A stretch of 64,000 nucleotides of DNA, from contig OZ026845.1 of NCBI GenBank assembly GCA_964023205.1, positions 9,496,001 to 9,560,000 on the forward strand. Direction: 5' to 3'. How positions within the stretch are numbered: the first letter of the stretch is position 1; each line of letters starts with the position of its first letter. Position numbers and translations under genes: made by a program. The notes beneath the pieces were generated by a model, which saw nothing but the letters and a program-made list of their open reading frames with translations, ran no database searches and was not told the DNA's origin. The DNA comes from Lutraria lutraria (lineage: Eukaryota > Mollusca > Bivalvia > Venerida > Mactridae). Below are positions 22,960 to 33,431 of this stretch, piece after piece.

Positions 22960-23145
22960 TGAAATATAAACGTTTTCGCCATGAAGAATCAACAAAGGGA
23001 GGGGGGATTATTAAAACGGGGGAGGGAGTTTGAAAACGTTTTAATGTTAGCGGGGCCGGTACATTGAAAACGTTTTTAAGTTACCGGGGGTGACCTGAAA
23101 AAGGGGGAGCTTGAAAACGTTACACCGGTACTTTGAAAACTGTTT
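22960..23145. repeat. Second block of GAAAACGTTTT / G-run repeats
   Basis: Four to five units combine GAAAACGTTTTWA with G-rich runs (GGGGGAGGGAG, ACCGGGGGTGACC). They belong to the same family as 21280-21545. The plus strand here is strongly G-rich between the palindromes. Confidence 0.7.
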
Positions 23146-23407
23146 AGGTGTCTGTCTTATAACAGATAATTCTGTCTAGTCCTGTTACAAGCAAACACAT
23201 TCGGCGGGGGATGGGCCATGTGAACATGGCTCTTGTTAAAATGCAAATCTTTATGATCATAGTTCGCTGCATCACTCAGTTCAGTCGTTGCTGATTAGCG
23301 TATGTGCAACATTTTTCATTGTAACTTTTCCTCATGTAGCTAATATGTGACGATCTATTTAACACAAACTACATGTATTACGACTGTTGTGCGATCTGTA
23401 AACTGAT

Positions 23408-23471
<64 letters not shown>

Positions 23472-23480
23472 CCAACCAAC
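23408..23480. repeat. (AATC)n microsatellite
   Basis: Some 15-16 perfect AATC repeats pass into AACC repeats at the right end. Confidence 0.97.
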
Positions 23481-24418
23481 TATTTTTAATCAAAGTACTG
23501 TAAGTACTCATAGAAACTGAACTTATATAGACTTGCACTGCGACATGGAACAGGAACCAGTTTAACAAAAGATGGCGGATGTAGAAAACACTTTGGTCCG
23601 CATCATAATTTATGCGCGCCGAGCGAGTGAAGACTATGGAAAGCTGAACTATCGTGATCTTACTCAAAATAAATATCAGCTGCTTGATTTGTATGGAGGC
23701 AACAATTTTAACAACAATAAATATATATTGGGTAATACGTAATGTCACCAAACATCATAAATCACAGCACAAGAGCATGTTTATTGTTCTTTGAGATTCT
23801 TAGAAATTTGAACTGTTCTAGTACATGTACACGAACTAAATTAAATGAAATGTCAAAAGGACACTTTGCCATGGCAAAATTTAAAATTTCATTTTTAATT
23901 ATTGATCAAAACCATTAGGATTTTGTTAATGAAGACACCTACACACACTTACATAGTGTTTCTTTAGATATTAAAAAAGATTTGCAATGGCAAAAGTGAT
24001 AATTATTTTGCCATGGCAAACGCCTTTTGCCATGACTAAGACAGTTTTTCTTGGCATTTTTCTAAAAATCTAGTAAAGATAGAAACATGGGACTTACAAT
24101 TTTTTAAATAAATAACTAAATGCTGCAATTTAATAATGTTTTTGTTTCTGTTGAAGTGGGGGCTGCATTTGCCAAAGACCTGCGCGGCAAAAACAAACCG
24201 GCGGAGGTTATTAGTGGGTGCATGATAATGTGTAACATATTTTAAACAGAAAGATTCAGAAGGGATCAAACGTATTAAACAAAAGGACAATAAATACTAA
24301 ATCTACAAATTATTCAAAACTTTCATTTATGTACACCTGTGACGCCGACTATACTTAGTAACTTTAATAACATGCATAGAATTTCAATAAATATCAGTGA
24401 CGATACGCTGAGTGTAGA
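23481..24418. other. Non-coding; two TTTGCCATGGCAAA palindromes
   Basis: No gene supported. The 14-bp palindrome TTTGCCATGGCAAA occurs at 23865-23878 and 24007-24020, with partial copies between and after. This suggests an eroded inverted-repeat element, but its borders cannot be placed. Confidence 0.4.
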
Positions 24419-24600
24419 TACAGTCAAACATGCGTAAGCGGCCACTTCACAATGAAGGCCACCCTGTGAGTAACGGTCATTCTTTTAAGAAACATCATTA
24501 ATTATTTGGAACAATATGACCTCTAAACAAAGGTCATCAATCAATAAAGGTCACATCTGGCCTTTCCCATGGGTGGCCTTTGTTCACAAGTTCCTCTGTA
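24419..24600. mobile_element. TA-flanked miniature inverted-repeat element
   Basis: The left end TACAGTCAAACATGCGTAAG continues CGGCCAC. The right end, read in reverse complement, is TACAGAGGAACTTGTGAACA continuing AAGGCCAC, giving imperfect terminal inverted repeats of about 27 bp. Inside, GGCCACC and AGGTCA motifs recur in both directions. At 182 bp with no ORF, it fits a non-autonomous DNA transposon relic; TA at both tips would suit a Tc1/mariner-type target. Confidence 0.6.
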
Positions 24601-26091
24601 TGAACTTTCAGTAATACTGATATGAAACTATATATTATATGGTTTTACTTTGAAGACATATCATACAGCCTCAATCAATATCTAGGAAACGAGTTCAGTA
24701 CATTAGCCAGGCGTAATATTCTTTGATTATTTATGGAAATCCGCCAGACAAGACAAATCTGTCCTCATCGATCATTGTGGCTCTTTCTGTATTATCCTTA
24801 TGTGTTCAGTCAATTATTCTAACATGTCGATCATCATCATTATGGATCATTGTGACCCTTTTCTGTTTTATCACTATGCATTTAATTCGCTATTTTAACA
24901 AAGTGCCACCAGCATCAACCTGTGTAACTTCGCGCTTTGAATGATGGGAAAAGAACTAATTTTAACGAAAAGCGATGTTAATACAATGCCGAGTCTGGTC
25001 TTCAACAACTTAATGATCAACGCTACACAATCTGCACACAGTGACAATTTAGAAGTACATGCGAGACAAGCTGAAACATATATTACATACCGAAGAATTC
25101 CTTTATATATAAAATTATACACATATGTATAGATAGATATTTCTATAATGGAACCAGACAGAGTTACTGTTCTTGGTCACTGCATTTCACCTATTTGCAA
25201 TCTATTCATATTTCAAGTCAATCGCATGTATAGTTTGGACTTTTACTACCAAGTTCGAGGCTTCCTGGCCACCTAGACACACAAGCCACAGAAAATGCGA
25301 CATATATCAACATTTGTTTAAACACTGTTTCTCACAATGTAGAACATAAGTGTGGCCAATAAAAGACCACCCATTGGCGTAATCAAAGGTTAACGCACCA
25401 GTTTACCTCATGACTCAGCAGTGTGTCTAAAGTTTCACGTATGTCATACGCGCCATTTGCACAAAAGCCAAGGATATCAAATAAAATCACGATCCACCTT
25501 TAAGCAATGTTATCATCTATTAATGTTTTATATACATTTTAATACTATTACAAAAAAAACTGTTTGTTAACAATGTGGCTAGCTGTTGATTAGTCCAGGC
25601 TTCACTGTAAAACGTATTTTCTGTCCGAGCGGTATACATTTTATTAAACAGGTTTCCAACTCAACTACAATTTATAATGTATTTATAAGCAAAATATAAT
25701 GTAATGATAACTGTACACATAATATGATTTTCCTCAAGCTTCTTCGCTTCTCATTGAATCAAATGAAAGACATATTTATACAAACTCAGAACTTAAATTG
25801 TATCTTGATCAGTAAATTACTGATCGGAACTTGAAAATAATCAATGCAGTTTGACACGCCACAATCACAGATATGATAGCTTGATACTAAATCTAAGTAC
25901 AAATATTCTTGAATTTCACACAATACGTATTTTTTCCAACCTTACATTAACCTTATGGTTTAAAAATGCACGTTATTAATGCTCGAGGCTGACAATTCTG
26001 AGTATTTACTACTACTTAGTCAGTCTCGGAGCAGTAACTGCCGAAAAGGGTCCATCCAGTCTTATAATGGTCAAAACATTCTCAGGTATGA
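24601..26091. other. Non-coding stretch
   Basis: No supported gene. Overlapping short frames on both strands around 24723-25132 are not protein-like. Confidence 0.35.
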
Positions 26092-26508
26092 GTATAATAA
26101 TAATAATAATATCTTTATTTATAGAAGGTGTACACATTAAGTAAAATATACAAAACATTTGACTTATTTTCAATGCGGCCTTCTGGAAACAAGCAAATAA
26201 CATATTATCTAATACATATTAAAATGAATGAATGAGTAACAATAAATACATAAATAAATGAAAGGATATAAGTTAATGAAATTTACTGCTGTGTGAATGA
26301 ATGGCGGACGGACGAACGATCGAACGAGCGTACGAAAGACAAAAGGAAATAAACAAATTACTCCATGCATTCACAATTATAACTAAGCAACTTACACACA
26401 ACATAATGATGATGATAGCATTGACACAAATGATTTACTAAAGAAATTGCAGACATACCCGACAAACACTCCTTGATTGAGAACATGTATCAATAATTAC
26501 ATAAAATG

Positions 26509-26540
<32 letters not shown>

Positions 26541-26628
26541 ATGTAACACTTGTGAGCAAACAATCTAAAAACATTAAAAGACTGAAAAAATAAGTCTTTA
26601 TACCCAGACATAGACATGAATAATTAGG
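26092..26628 (-). other. LINE 3' UTR with (ATT)n tail and internal A27 run
   Basis: Follows the RT stop. It holds a run of 27 T on the plus strand (26509-26535; A27 on the element's sense strand) about 95 bp after the stop. The final segment has GAAGGCCGCATTGAAAATAA, then AATAAAGATATTATTATTAT. The A-run could instead be the tail of a first insertion, with an older LINE end lying beyond it. Confidence 0.55.
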
Positions 26629-28203
26629 TTATGGAAATTGCATGTTAAGAATAAACTTACGTAAGTTGTACTTAAAAGAATATAATGAATTGAGTTGTCT
26701 TAGATTAAATGGCAGTGTATTCCAAACGAGGCTAGCATGATATGAAAAAGAATCTTTAATGTATTTAGTTCTGTTTCCTGGCAATACTAGATCATTACGT
26801 GCCGTAGATCTAAGGTCATAGTGTTCATTGCTTGAAAAGGTTAAAAGATTTGACATATAGTCTGGAAACAATTTATTTTTACTTTTAAACACCATCATTG
26901 CAGCGTGATATGTGACTCTATTTTCAAATGTCACCCATTGCAATTCTTTGAATAATTCTAAGGAGTTGGTGTTATATGGCCTTTGTAAGATGATGCGTGC
27001 GGCCCGCTTTTGAAGTTTTGAAATCTTATTTATACTACCTATAGAATGAACACCCTTTCCCCACACAGTACAACAGTAATCAAAACATGGAACTAAATAA
27101 ACGTTATAGAACTTTTTCTTCATGTCATCATTCAAAAATGAGCTAATTTGTTTCATCAGAGCTATTTTCATTTTAATTTGCTTGCAAACAAATGTGATTT
27201 GCATATCCCATGTTAAAGCATTATCAATATAGACTCCTAAGATTTTCTGAACGCGCACGTTCTCAATATTTATATTATTTATAAAGAGATTTAAGGGTCG
27301 TGCATTTTTTATTCGATTTTTTGCAGAAATTAACATGCATTTTGATTTATCTGGATGAAGCGACATGTTATTCAAAGTACACCAATTTAAGATTGCAGTG
27401 ATGTTCTCCTGAAGATTCAATTCAATAATATTTATATCTTTATTTGAATTGTGAATAGTTGAGTCATCAGCAAATAGATCAATATTGATACTATCTGAGA
27501 CGATACTAATATCATTAATATACAACAAAAACAATAAAGGGCCCAAGATTGAACCTTGAGGAACTCCAGATTTTATAAACATTGATTCTGAATGGTTTGT
27601 ATTTGATTTAACTTGTTGTTTTCTTTTGCTTAGGTATGATTTAAAGAATTCTAGGGAACGATTTGAAAAATGATACAGCTTCAATTTGTGAATCAAAATT
27701 TCATGGTCAACCATATCGAATGCTTTCTGTAAGTCAAGATAAACAGCTCCTATATAATTACCAGCGTCTATGTCACTCAGCCACGTATTTACCAACCGCG
27801 AAAGAGCTGTATGACACGAGTGTTTAGGTCGGAACCCAGACTGAGTTACATGAATAATGTCAGTGTCTTGAAAAAATGAATTGAGTTGTTGAGCCACATG
27901 ACGTTCAAAGACTTTAGAGATTGTAGGTAGAATTGATATAGGGCGGTAATTTGAGGGATCAGATTTTGAACCCTTCTTAAATATATGAATTACTAAAGCT
28001 TCTTTCAATGTATCTGGAAATACACCGTTTCGAATGCTTAAATTGATTATATGTGATATTGCAGGTGTGATAAAATCTCCACAATATTTCAATATTTTTG
28101 GACCTATTCCATCTTGACCTGTAGATTTATTAATGTTAAGTCTATCTATAATCTGTTTCACCTCGTAAGGAGTGATAAGATTAATATCAAAGCATCTGTG
28201 CAT
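26629..28203 (-). pseudogene. LINE reverse transcriptase (ORF2, C-terminal part)
   Basis: 524 codons from the ATG after an in-frame stop. The reverse-transcriptase domain is intact in its key motifs: fingers NYRPISILP (residues 85-93), motif A YLDLQKAFD with aspartate 157, motif B GVPQGSILGP (213-222) and catalytic FADD (244-247). The thumb segment and a typical CR1/Jockey C-terminal region with FDYCCTVWG and RAARIIL follow. It copies element RNA at the nicked target. It lies in the same frame as the endonuclease at 28210-29622, separated by one TAA and one further codon. Codons look fresh, with no internal stop, implying a young copy. Confidence 0.9.
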
Positions 28204-28206
28204 TAA

Positions 28207-29622
28207 TTATTCATTCATAAACTGTTCTACTTTTGCAAAGTTTTCTTTTACTAGTTTTGTCTTATGTATAATATTGCCAATATTGACAAAGTGATAGTTT
28301 AAGGCATTCAATATATTGCTTTCTCCTTCAATGTAACTATCATTTACAAGTAATGTTTTGGGAATCGAAATATCATTCTTTACATTATCACGATTACATA
28401 TTGTTCTGAATGTTTTCCACAAATCAGATGTACTTTTATTATTCCTAATTGCATCATTATAGAAATTTTTCTTGCTCTTCTTTATTAAAGACGTTACTTT
28501 ATTTCGCTTTTCTTTGTATTCATTAAAGTTTTTGTCTTTGTGTAGCTTATTTCGTTCTAAAATAGCATTTTTTACGTCATCATTAATCCACCCTGGCTGA
28601 ATTAATCGCTTTACTCGTTTCTCTTTAAACGGAGCGTGTTTTGACAAAACGTCGTTAACTATTCTATAAAAATGAACTAAAGCACTGTTTGGATCATTAT
28701 ACGATTCTATTACGTATAATGTAGACATGGATAAGCTGACTTGAAATTCAGCTTCATTAAAGTGCTTGAAGCAACGGTATCGAATATGGTTGTGATCATC
28801 TTTTTTCATACGCTGAGGTTTGGTAATTCGAGTGCAACATACAGGATAGTGATCACTTATACTGTAAAACGGCACTTGGACATTAGTCAATTGATTCGAA
28901 TTGGTTGAGTAAATGTGATCAATGGTATTGGAACTAGACTTGGTAATTCTTGTTGGTGCATCAGTCAGTTGTTCAAGATCAAAGTTTTCAATACAAGATT
29001 GCCAACGAGTATTATCATATTTGACTGTGTCAGCATTATGGAAGTATTTGAAGTTGACATCGCCTAATATATGAATTTCTGAGCAAATAGTGTCAGCTAT
29101 ATTAAATTCAGATTCGTACGAACTTATCCAATTCTGAGGTGAATTAGGAGGTCTGTAAAAGAAATTTAACAAAAATGGCTTACAACCTTTTATGTTTACT
29201 TGAAGCCAAATTGATTCTATACTATCTAATTCAATATCTAAACGTCGTCTGTATGAAATTGAATCTGATATATATACAATTAGGCCACCGCCTTTACCAT
29301 CTCTATCTTTTCTCTCAAACACAAAATTAGTAATAATTATAGAGCTGTCACACGTCTTTTCTGTCAAAAATGTTTCAGATAAACCAAAAATCTTGGGCTT
29401 GTTATTTTGTAGTAACTGAAATTTGATCTCGTCTAATTTAGGCAATATATGTTGAATATTTAGGCTAGTAATTTGTATCCCTTTATTACTATTTGAAAAT
29501 AACATCATTTTTGATTGACTACAGTTTGATGTAGCATTGTTGCTGTTGTTCAATAATGTTTTTACAGAATCAATATTAGAGCTGTTTTTTAAACTAGCAT
29601 CAGTATTAGAGCTCTTTTTCAA
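28207..29622 (-). pseudogene. LINE apurinic-type endonuclease (ORF2, N-terminal part)
   Basis: The endonuclease/exonuclease/phosphatase fold that nicks target DNA in target-primed reverse transcription. Counting from 29622, visible catalytic-site motifs are SLNIQ (asparagine 55), SETFL (glutamate 83), GKGGGLIVYI, FYRPP, GDVN and SDHYPV, in the canonical order. A linker rich in Lys and Arg leads to the RT. The 29622 codon is TTG, not a true start: the frame continues upstream without a stop through the 33-bp array. The part ends at TAA 28209-28207, one codon before the RT segment. Every active-site motif expected for this class is present. Confidence 0.9.
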
Positions 29623-29639
29623 TATAGCATTATTTATTC

Positions 29640-32190
29640 CAGAATCATTAGCAGAGCTGTTATTTAAAGGAACATCATCATTATCAGAGCTGTTATTTAT
29701 AGGAACAGCATCATTATCAGAACTGTTATTTATAGGAACAGCATCATTATCAGAACTGTTATTTATAGGAACAGCATCATTATCAGAACTGTTATTTATA
29801 GGAACAGCATCATTATCAGAACTGTTATTTATAGGAACAGCATCATTATCAGTACTGTTATTTATAGGAGCAGCATAATTATCAGAACTGTTATTTATAG
29901 GAACAGCATCATTATCAGAGTTGTTATTTATAGGAGCAGCATAATTATCAGAACTGTTATTTATAGGAACAGCATCATTATCAGAACTGTTATTTATAGG
30001 AACAGCATCATTATCAGTACTGTTATTTATAGGAACAGCATCATTATCAGTACTGTTATTTATAGGAACAGCATCATTATCAGAGTTGTTATTTATAGGA
30101 GCAGCATAATTATCAGAACTGTTATTTATAGGAACAGCATCATTATCAGAACTGTTATTTATAGGAACAGCATCATTATCAGAGTTGTTATTTATAGGAA
30201 CAGCATCATTACCAGAACTGTTATTTATAGGAACTGCATCATTATCAGAACTGTTTTTTAATGGAGCAGCATCATTATCAGAACTGTTATTTATAGGAAC
30301 AGCATCATTATCAGAACTGTTATTTATAGGAACAGCATCATTATCAGAGTTGTTATTTATAGGAGCAGCATAATTATCAGAACTGTTATTTATAGGAACA
30401 GCATCATTATCAGAACTGTTATTTATAGGAACAGCATCATTATCAGAGCTGTTATTTATAGGAACAGCATCATTATCAGAGTTGTTATTTATAGGAGCAG
30501 CATCATTATCATAACTGTTATTTATAGGAGCAGCATCATTATCAGAACTGTTATTTATAGGAACAGCATCATTATCAGAGTTGTTATTTATAGGAACAGC
30601 ATCATTGTCAGAACTGTTATTTATAGGAACAGCATCATTATCAGAACTGTTATTTATAGGAACAGCATCATTATCAGAGTTGTTATTTATAGGAGCAGCA
30701 TCATTATCATAACTGTTATTTATAGGAACAGCATCATTATCAGAACTGTTATTTATAGGAACAGCATCATTATCAGAACTGTTATTTATAGGAACAGCAT
30801 CATTATCAGAACTGTTATTTATAGGAACAGCATCATTATCAGAGTTGTTATTTATAGGAGCAGCATAATTATCAGAACTGTTATTTATAGGAACAGCATC
30901 ATTATCAGAACTGTTATTTATAGGAACAGCATCATTATCAGTACTGTTATTTATAGGAACAGCATCATTATCAGAGTTGTTATTTATAGGAGCAGCATAA
31001 TTATCAGAACTGTTATTTATAGGAACAGCATCATTATCAGAACTGTTATTTATAGGAACAGCATCATTATCAGTACTGTTATTTATAGGAACAGCATCAT
31101 TATCAGAGTTGTTATTTATAGGAGCAGCATAATTATCAGAACTGTTATTTATAGGAACAGCATCATTATCAGAACTGTTATTTATAGGAACAGCATCATT
31201 ATCAGAGTTGTTATTTATAGGAACAGCATCATTACCAGAACTGTTATTTATAGGAACTGCATCATTATCAGAACTGTTTTTTAATGGAGCAGCATCATTA
31301 TCAGAACTGTTATTTATAGGAACAGCATCATTATCAGAACTGTTATTTATAGGAACAGCATCATTATCAGAGTTGTTATTTATAGGAGCAGCATAATTAT
31401 CAGAACTGTTATTTATAGGAACAGCATCATTATCAGAACTGTTATTTATAGGAACAGCATCATTATCAGAGTTGTTATTTATAGGAACAGCATCATTATC
31501 AGAGTTGTTATTTATAGGAGCAGCATCATTATCAGAACTGTTATTTATAGGAGCAGCATCATTATCAGAACTGTTATTTATAGGAACAGCATCATTATCA
31601 GAGTTGTTATTTATAGGAACAGCATCATTATCAGAACTGTTATTTATAGGAACAGCATCATTATCAGAACTGTTATTTATAGGAACAGCATCATTATCAG
31701 AATTGTTATTTATAGGAACAGCATCATTATCAGAGTTGTTATTTATAGGAGCAGCATCATTATCATAACTGTTATTTATAGGAACAGCATCATTATCAGA
31801 ACTGTTATTTATAGGAACAGCATCATTATCAGAACTGTTATTTATAGGAACAGCATCATTATCAGAACTGTTATTTATAGGAACAGCATCATTATCAGAG
31901 TTGTTATTAATAGGAGCAGCATCATTATCATAACTGTTATTTATAGGAACAGCATCATTATCAGAACTGTTATTTATAGGAAGAGCATCATTATCAGAAC
32001 TGTTATTTATAGGAGCAGCATAATTATCAGAACTGTTATTTATAGGAACAGCATCATTATCAGAAGTTGTTATTTAATGGAGCAGCATCATTTTCAGAGT
32101 TGTTATTTAAAGGAACAGAATCATTATCAGAGCTGTTATTTGATATGACTGGATCATTATCAGAGATTTTATTCAATAAAAAAGAATCAT
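29640..32190 (-). repeat. 33-bp minisatellite read as an 11-residue repeat
   Basis: About 74 units of 33 bp. On the minus strand each encodes SDNDAVPINNS or a close variant (SDNYAAPINNS, YDNDAVPINNS, TDNDAVPINNS). The register at four spaced points (29537, 30185, 31208, 31472) is identical, and no minus-strand stop was found in it from about 32060 to 28210. Units at both ends are more diverged (SDNDSFLLNKI and SDNDPVISNNS at one end; SANDSGINNA and NTDASLKNSSN at the other), grading into the flanking protein. The product would be about 800 residues, acidic and Asn/Asp/Ser-rich, probably disordered. One base inserted near 32066-32071 breaks the frame at the N-terminal side. A block of about 31 units is duplicated. 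Confidence 0.93.
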
Positions 32191-32290
32191 TATCTGAACT
32201 GTTATTTAGATAATTAATCTTTAGTTTTTCATCATTTAGTGTTGCATTTTGTGTTTCTATCAATATAATGATATTCCTTTTTGTTTCTTA
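32060..32290 (-). pseudogene. LINE reading frame just upstream of the array
   Basis: About 75 codons without ATG, opening after a TAA and ending at the frameshift into the array. The first part (ETQNATLNDEKLKINYLNN) is unique; the rest is four diverged 11-residue units. It is one base out of register with both the array and the upstream frame, so two compensating indels are inferred. Confidence 0.6.
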
Positions 32291-33057
32291 ATATATGACC
32301 TATTTGTGACCGAGTTAGTACATACACAGGTTAAACAATTGCAGTCATTACAAATAATACTTAAATAATAAAATCTATTGATATCTATATACCGAGAGCG
32401 TTTGTCGGCTGCTTCCTATGGGTTCACAAAATGTCTTGAGTTGTAATTTGCAGGTTTGATTTGAGCATGTTGATGCCACATATGTCCGTTATTATTTGCT
32501 GAAACACTCACATAGTCAGTAAACGGATGTCTAATGTTTAAACCGTTGTATACACTCTGTTGATGATGTAATGTTTCTTTTGGTTGCCCTATGTTGTTGT
32601 GACATCGCTGTACGTCCAGTTTATCGTTTCCTAAGTAATGCTGACCATGCGTTGTCAAGAGTGATTTAGGATTTTGCCGATGTCTATCTGAATATGGTCT
32701 CACGACATCACTGTACGGAGAATAATTTCGCCGGTCGTGAAAATTGCCTGGTAATCTCTGCATGTTACTCGCCGTGTCATCACGATGCTGTCCGTATGAA
32801 CAGTGTAATGCATTAGGGAAGTCATCTTCAAACCTGTAACCACGGCGTTGCTGACTAATATTTCGTTGTTCAAATTCAAATGATGAATGATCTCTTTGTA
32901 CATTTTTTACTATGATAATGCTATTGTCCGATTTCGCTTCTCAGCTGCCATGATCGCATAGTTTAAACGCCGTACCATTTTCGTGCCGTTCCGGGACGAT
33001 ACGTGTCAACGATTGGTCAAAGTCGGAGGTGTGGCAACCTTCACCTTTAGCAGTCAT
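32260..33057 (-). pseudogene. Possible LINE N-terminal region (ORF1-like), two stops
   Basis: Reading from ATG 33057-33055, which follows an in-frame TAA, the frame stays open for about 265 codons apart from TGA at 32943-32941 and TAG at 32418-32416. In DNA this AT-rich a random frame would have many more stops. The middle part is rich in Asn, His, Gln, Tyr and Arg (NFHDRRNYSPYSD). After the TAG a cysteine cluster reads CNDCNCLTCVC. No family was recognised. The register equals that of the array and endonuclease downstream, so it may be the decayed N-terminal half of the LINE protein, or a separate ORF1. Host origin cannot be excluded. Confidence 0.45.
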
Positions 33058-33431
33058 TTTGCCAAAGAGAGTTTAAATCGTCAAATAATGAATCGTAATG
33101 CCTTAGATATCCATCAATTGAATGATTCGTCGACGGTGAGTGATAACAAATTTGATTTTCTTTCGATTTACACCGGAGTGGGTATGAAATCCCGAAGGAA
33201 TAAAGAAATTTACTCTGTATCTAATGAAAAGAAACTTAGGTCACATCGATGCCTAGTGGTACTTTTTGTAAGTTGAAGGGCTTATTGCTCCAGTTCAGAG
33301 CAATGTATGGATATAAGAGTGGATGGTGGTTAAAGAGAAATTATTTCTGCGTCGAATAAGACCAGGCTTTTGATAATCGGTTCAGAATTGTTACAACAGG
33401 ACCTTGATAAATTTATTTTGCTATTGTCACA
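33058..33431. other. Probable LINE 5' region / flank
   Basis: Non-coding on the minus strand upstream of the candidate LINE start. A plus-strand frame of 97 codons at 32983-33276 is antisense to that region and has no recognisable features. Confidence 0.35.

Larger units (their letters stand above)
26092..33057 (-). mobile_element. Near-complete CR1/Jockey-like LINE with coding minisatellite
   Basis: From 5' to 3' on the minus strand: a decayed N-terminal reading frame (33057 to about 32260), an 11-codon minisatellite (about 32190-29640), an endonuclease domain, reverse transcriptase (stop at 26631-26629) and a 3' UTR of about 535 bp. The UTR ends AATAAAGATATTATTATT, the (ATT)n tail typical of this LINE group. 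The frame beginning at 33057 and the frame of array, endonuclease and RT are the same register. Lesions are a TGA at 32941, a TAG at 32416, a shift and compensating shift around 32260 and 32066, and a TAA at 28207. The 5' end is not defined and no target duplication was found. Clade placement is inferred from protein style. Confidence 0.75.

Noticed and set aside
23865..24020. Two TTTGCCATGGCAAA palindromes as a regulatory site
   Set aside because: Only two copies, no gene nearby on a suitable strand. More likely an eroded inverted-repeat element, noted only in the region entry.
29537..31768. Plus-strand frames with TASLSELLFIG repeats
   Set aside because: These are the antisense of the minus-strand SDNDAVPINNS repeat. 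They are broken by TAA/TGA in variant units, while the minus strand stays open and is in frame with the endonuclease.
32983..33276. 97-codon plus-strand frame
   Set aside because: Antisense to the candidate LINE N-terminal region and its flank, with no recognisable feature.
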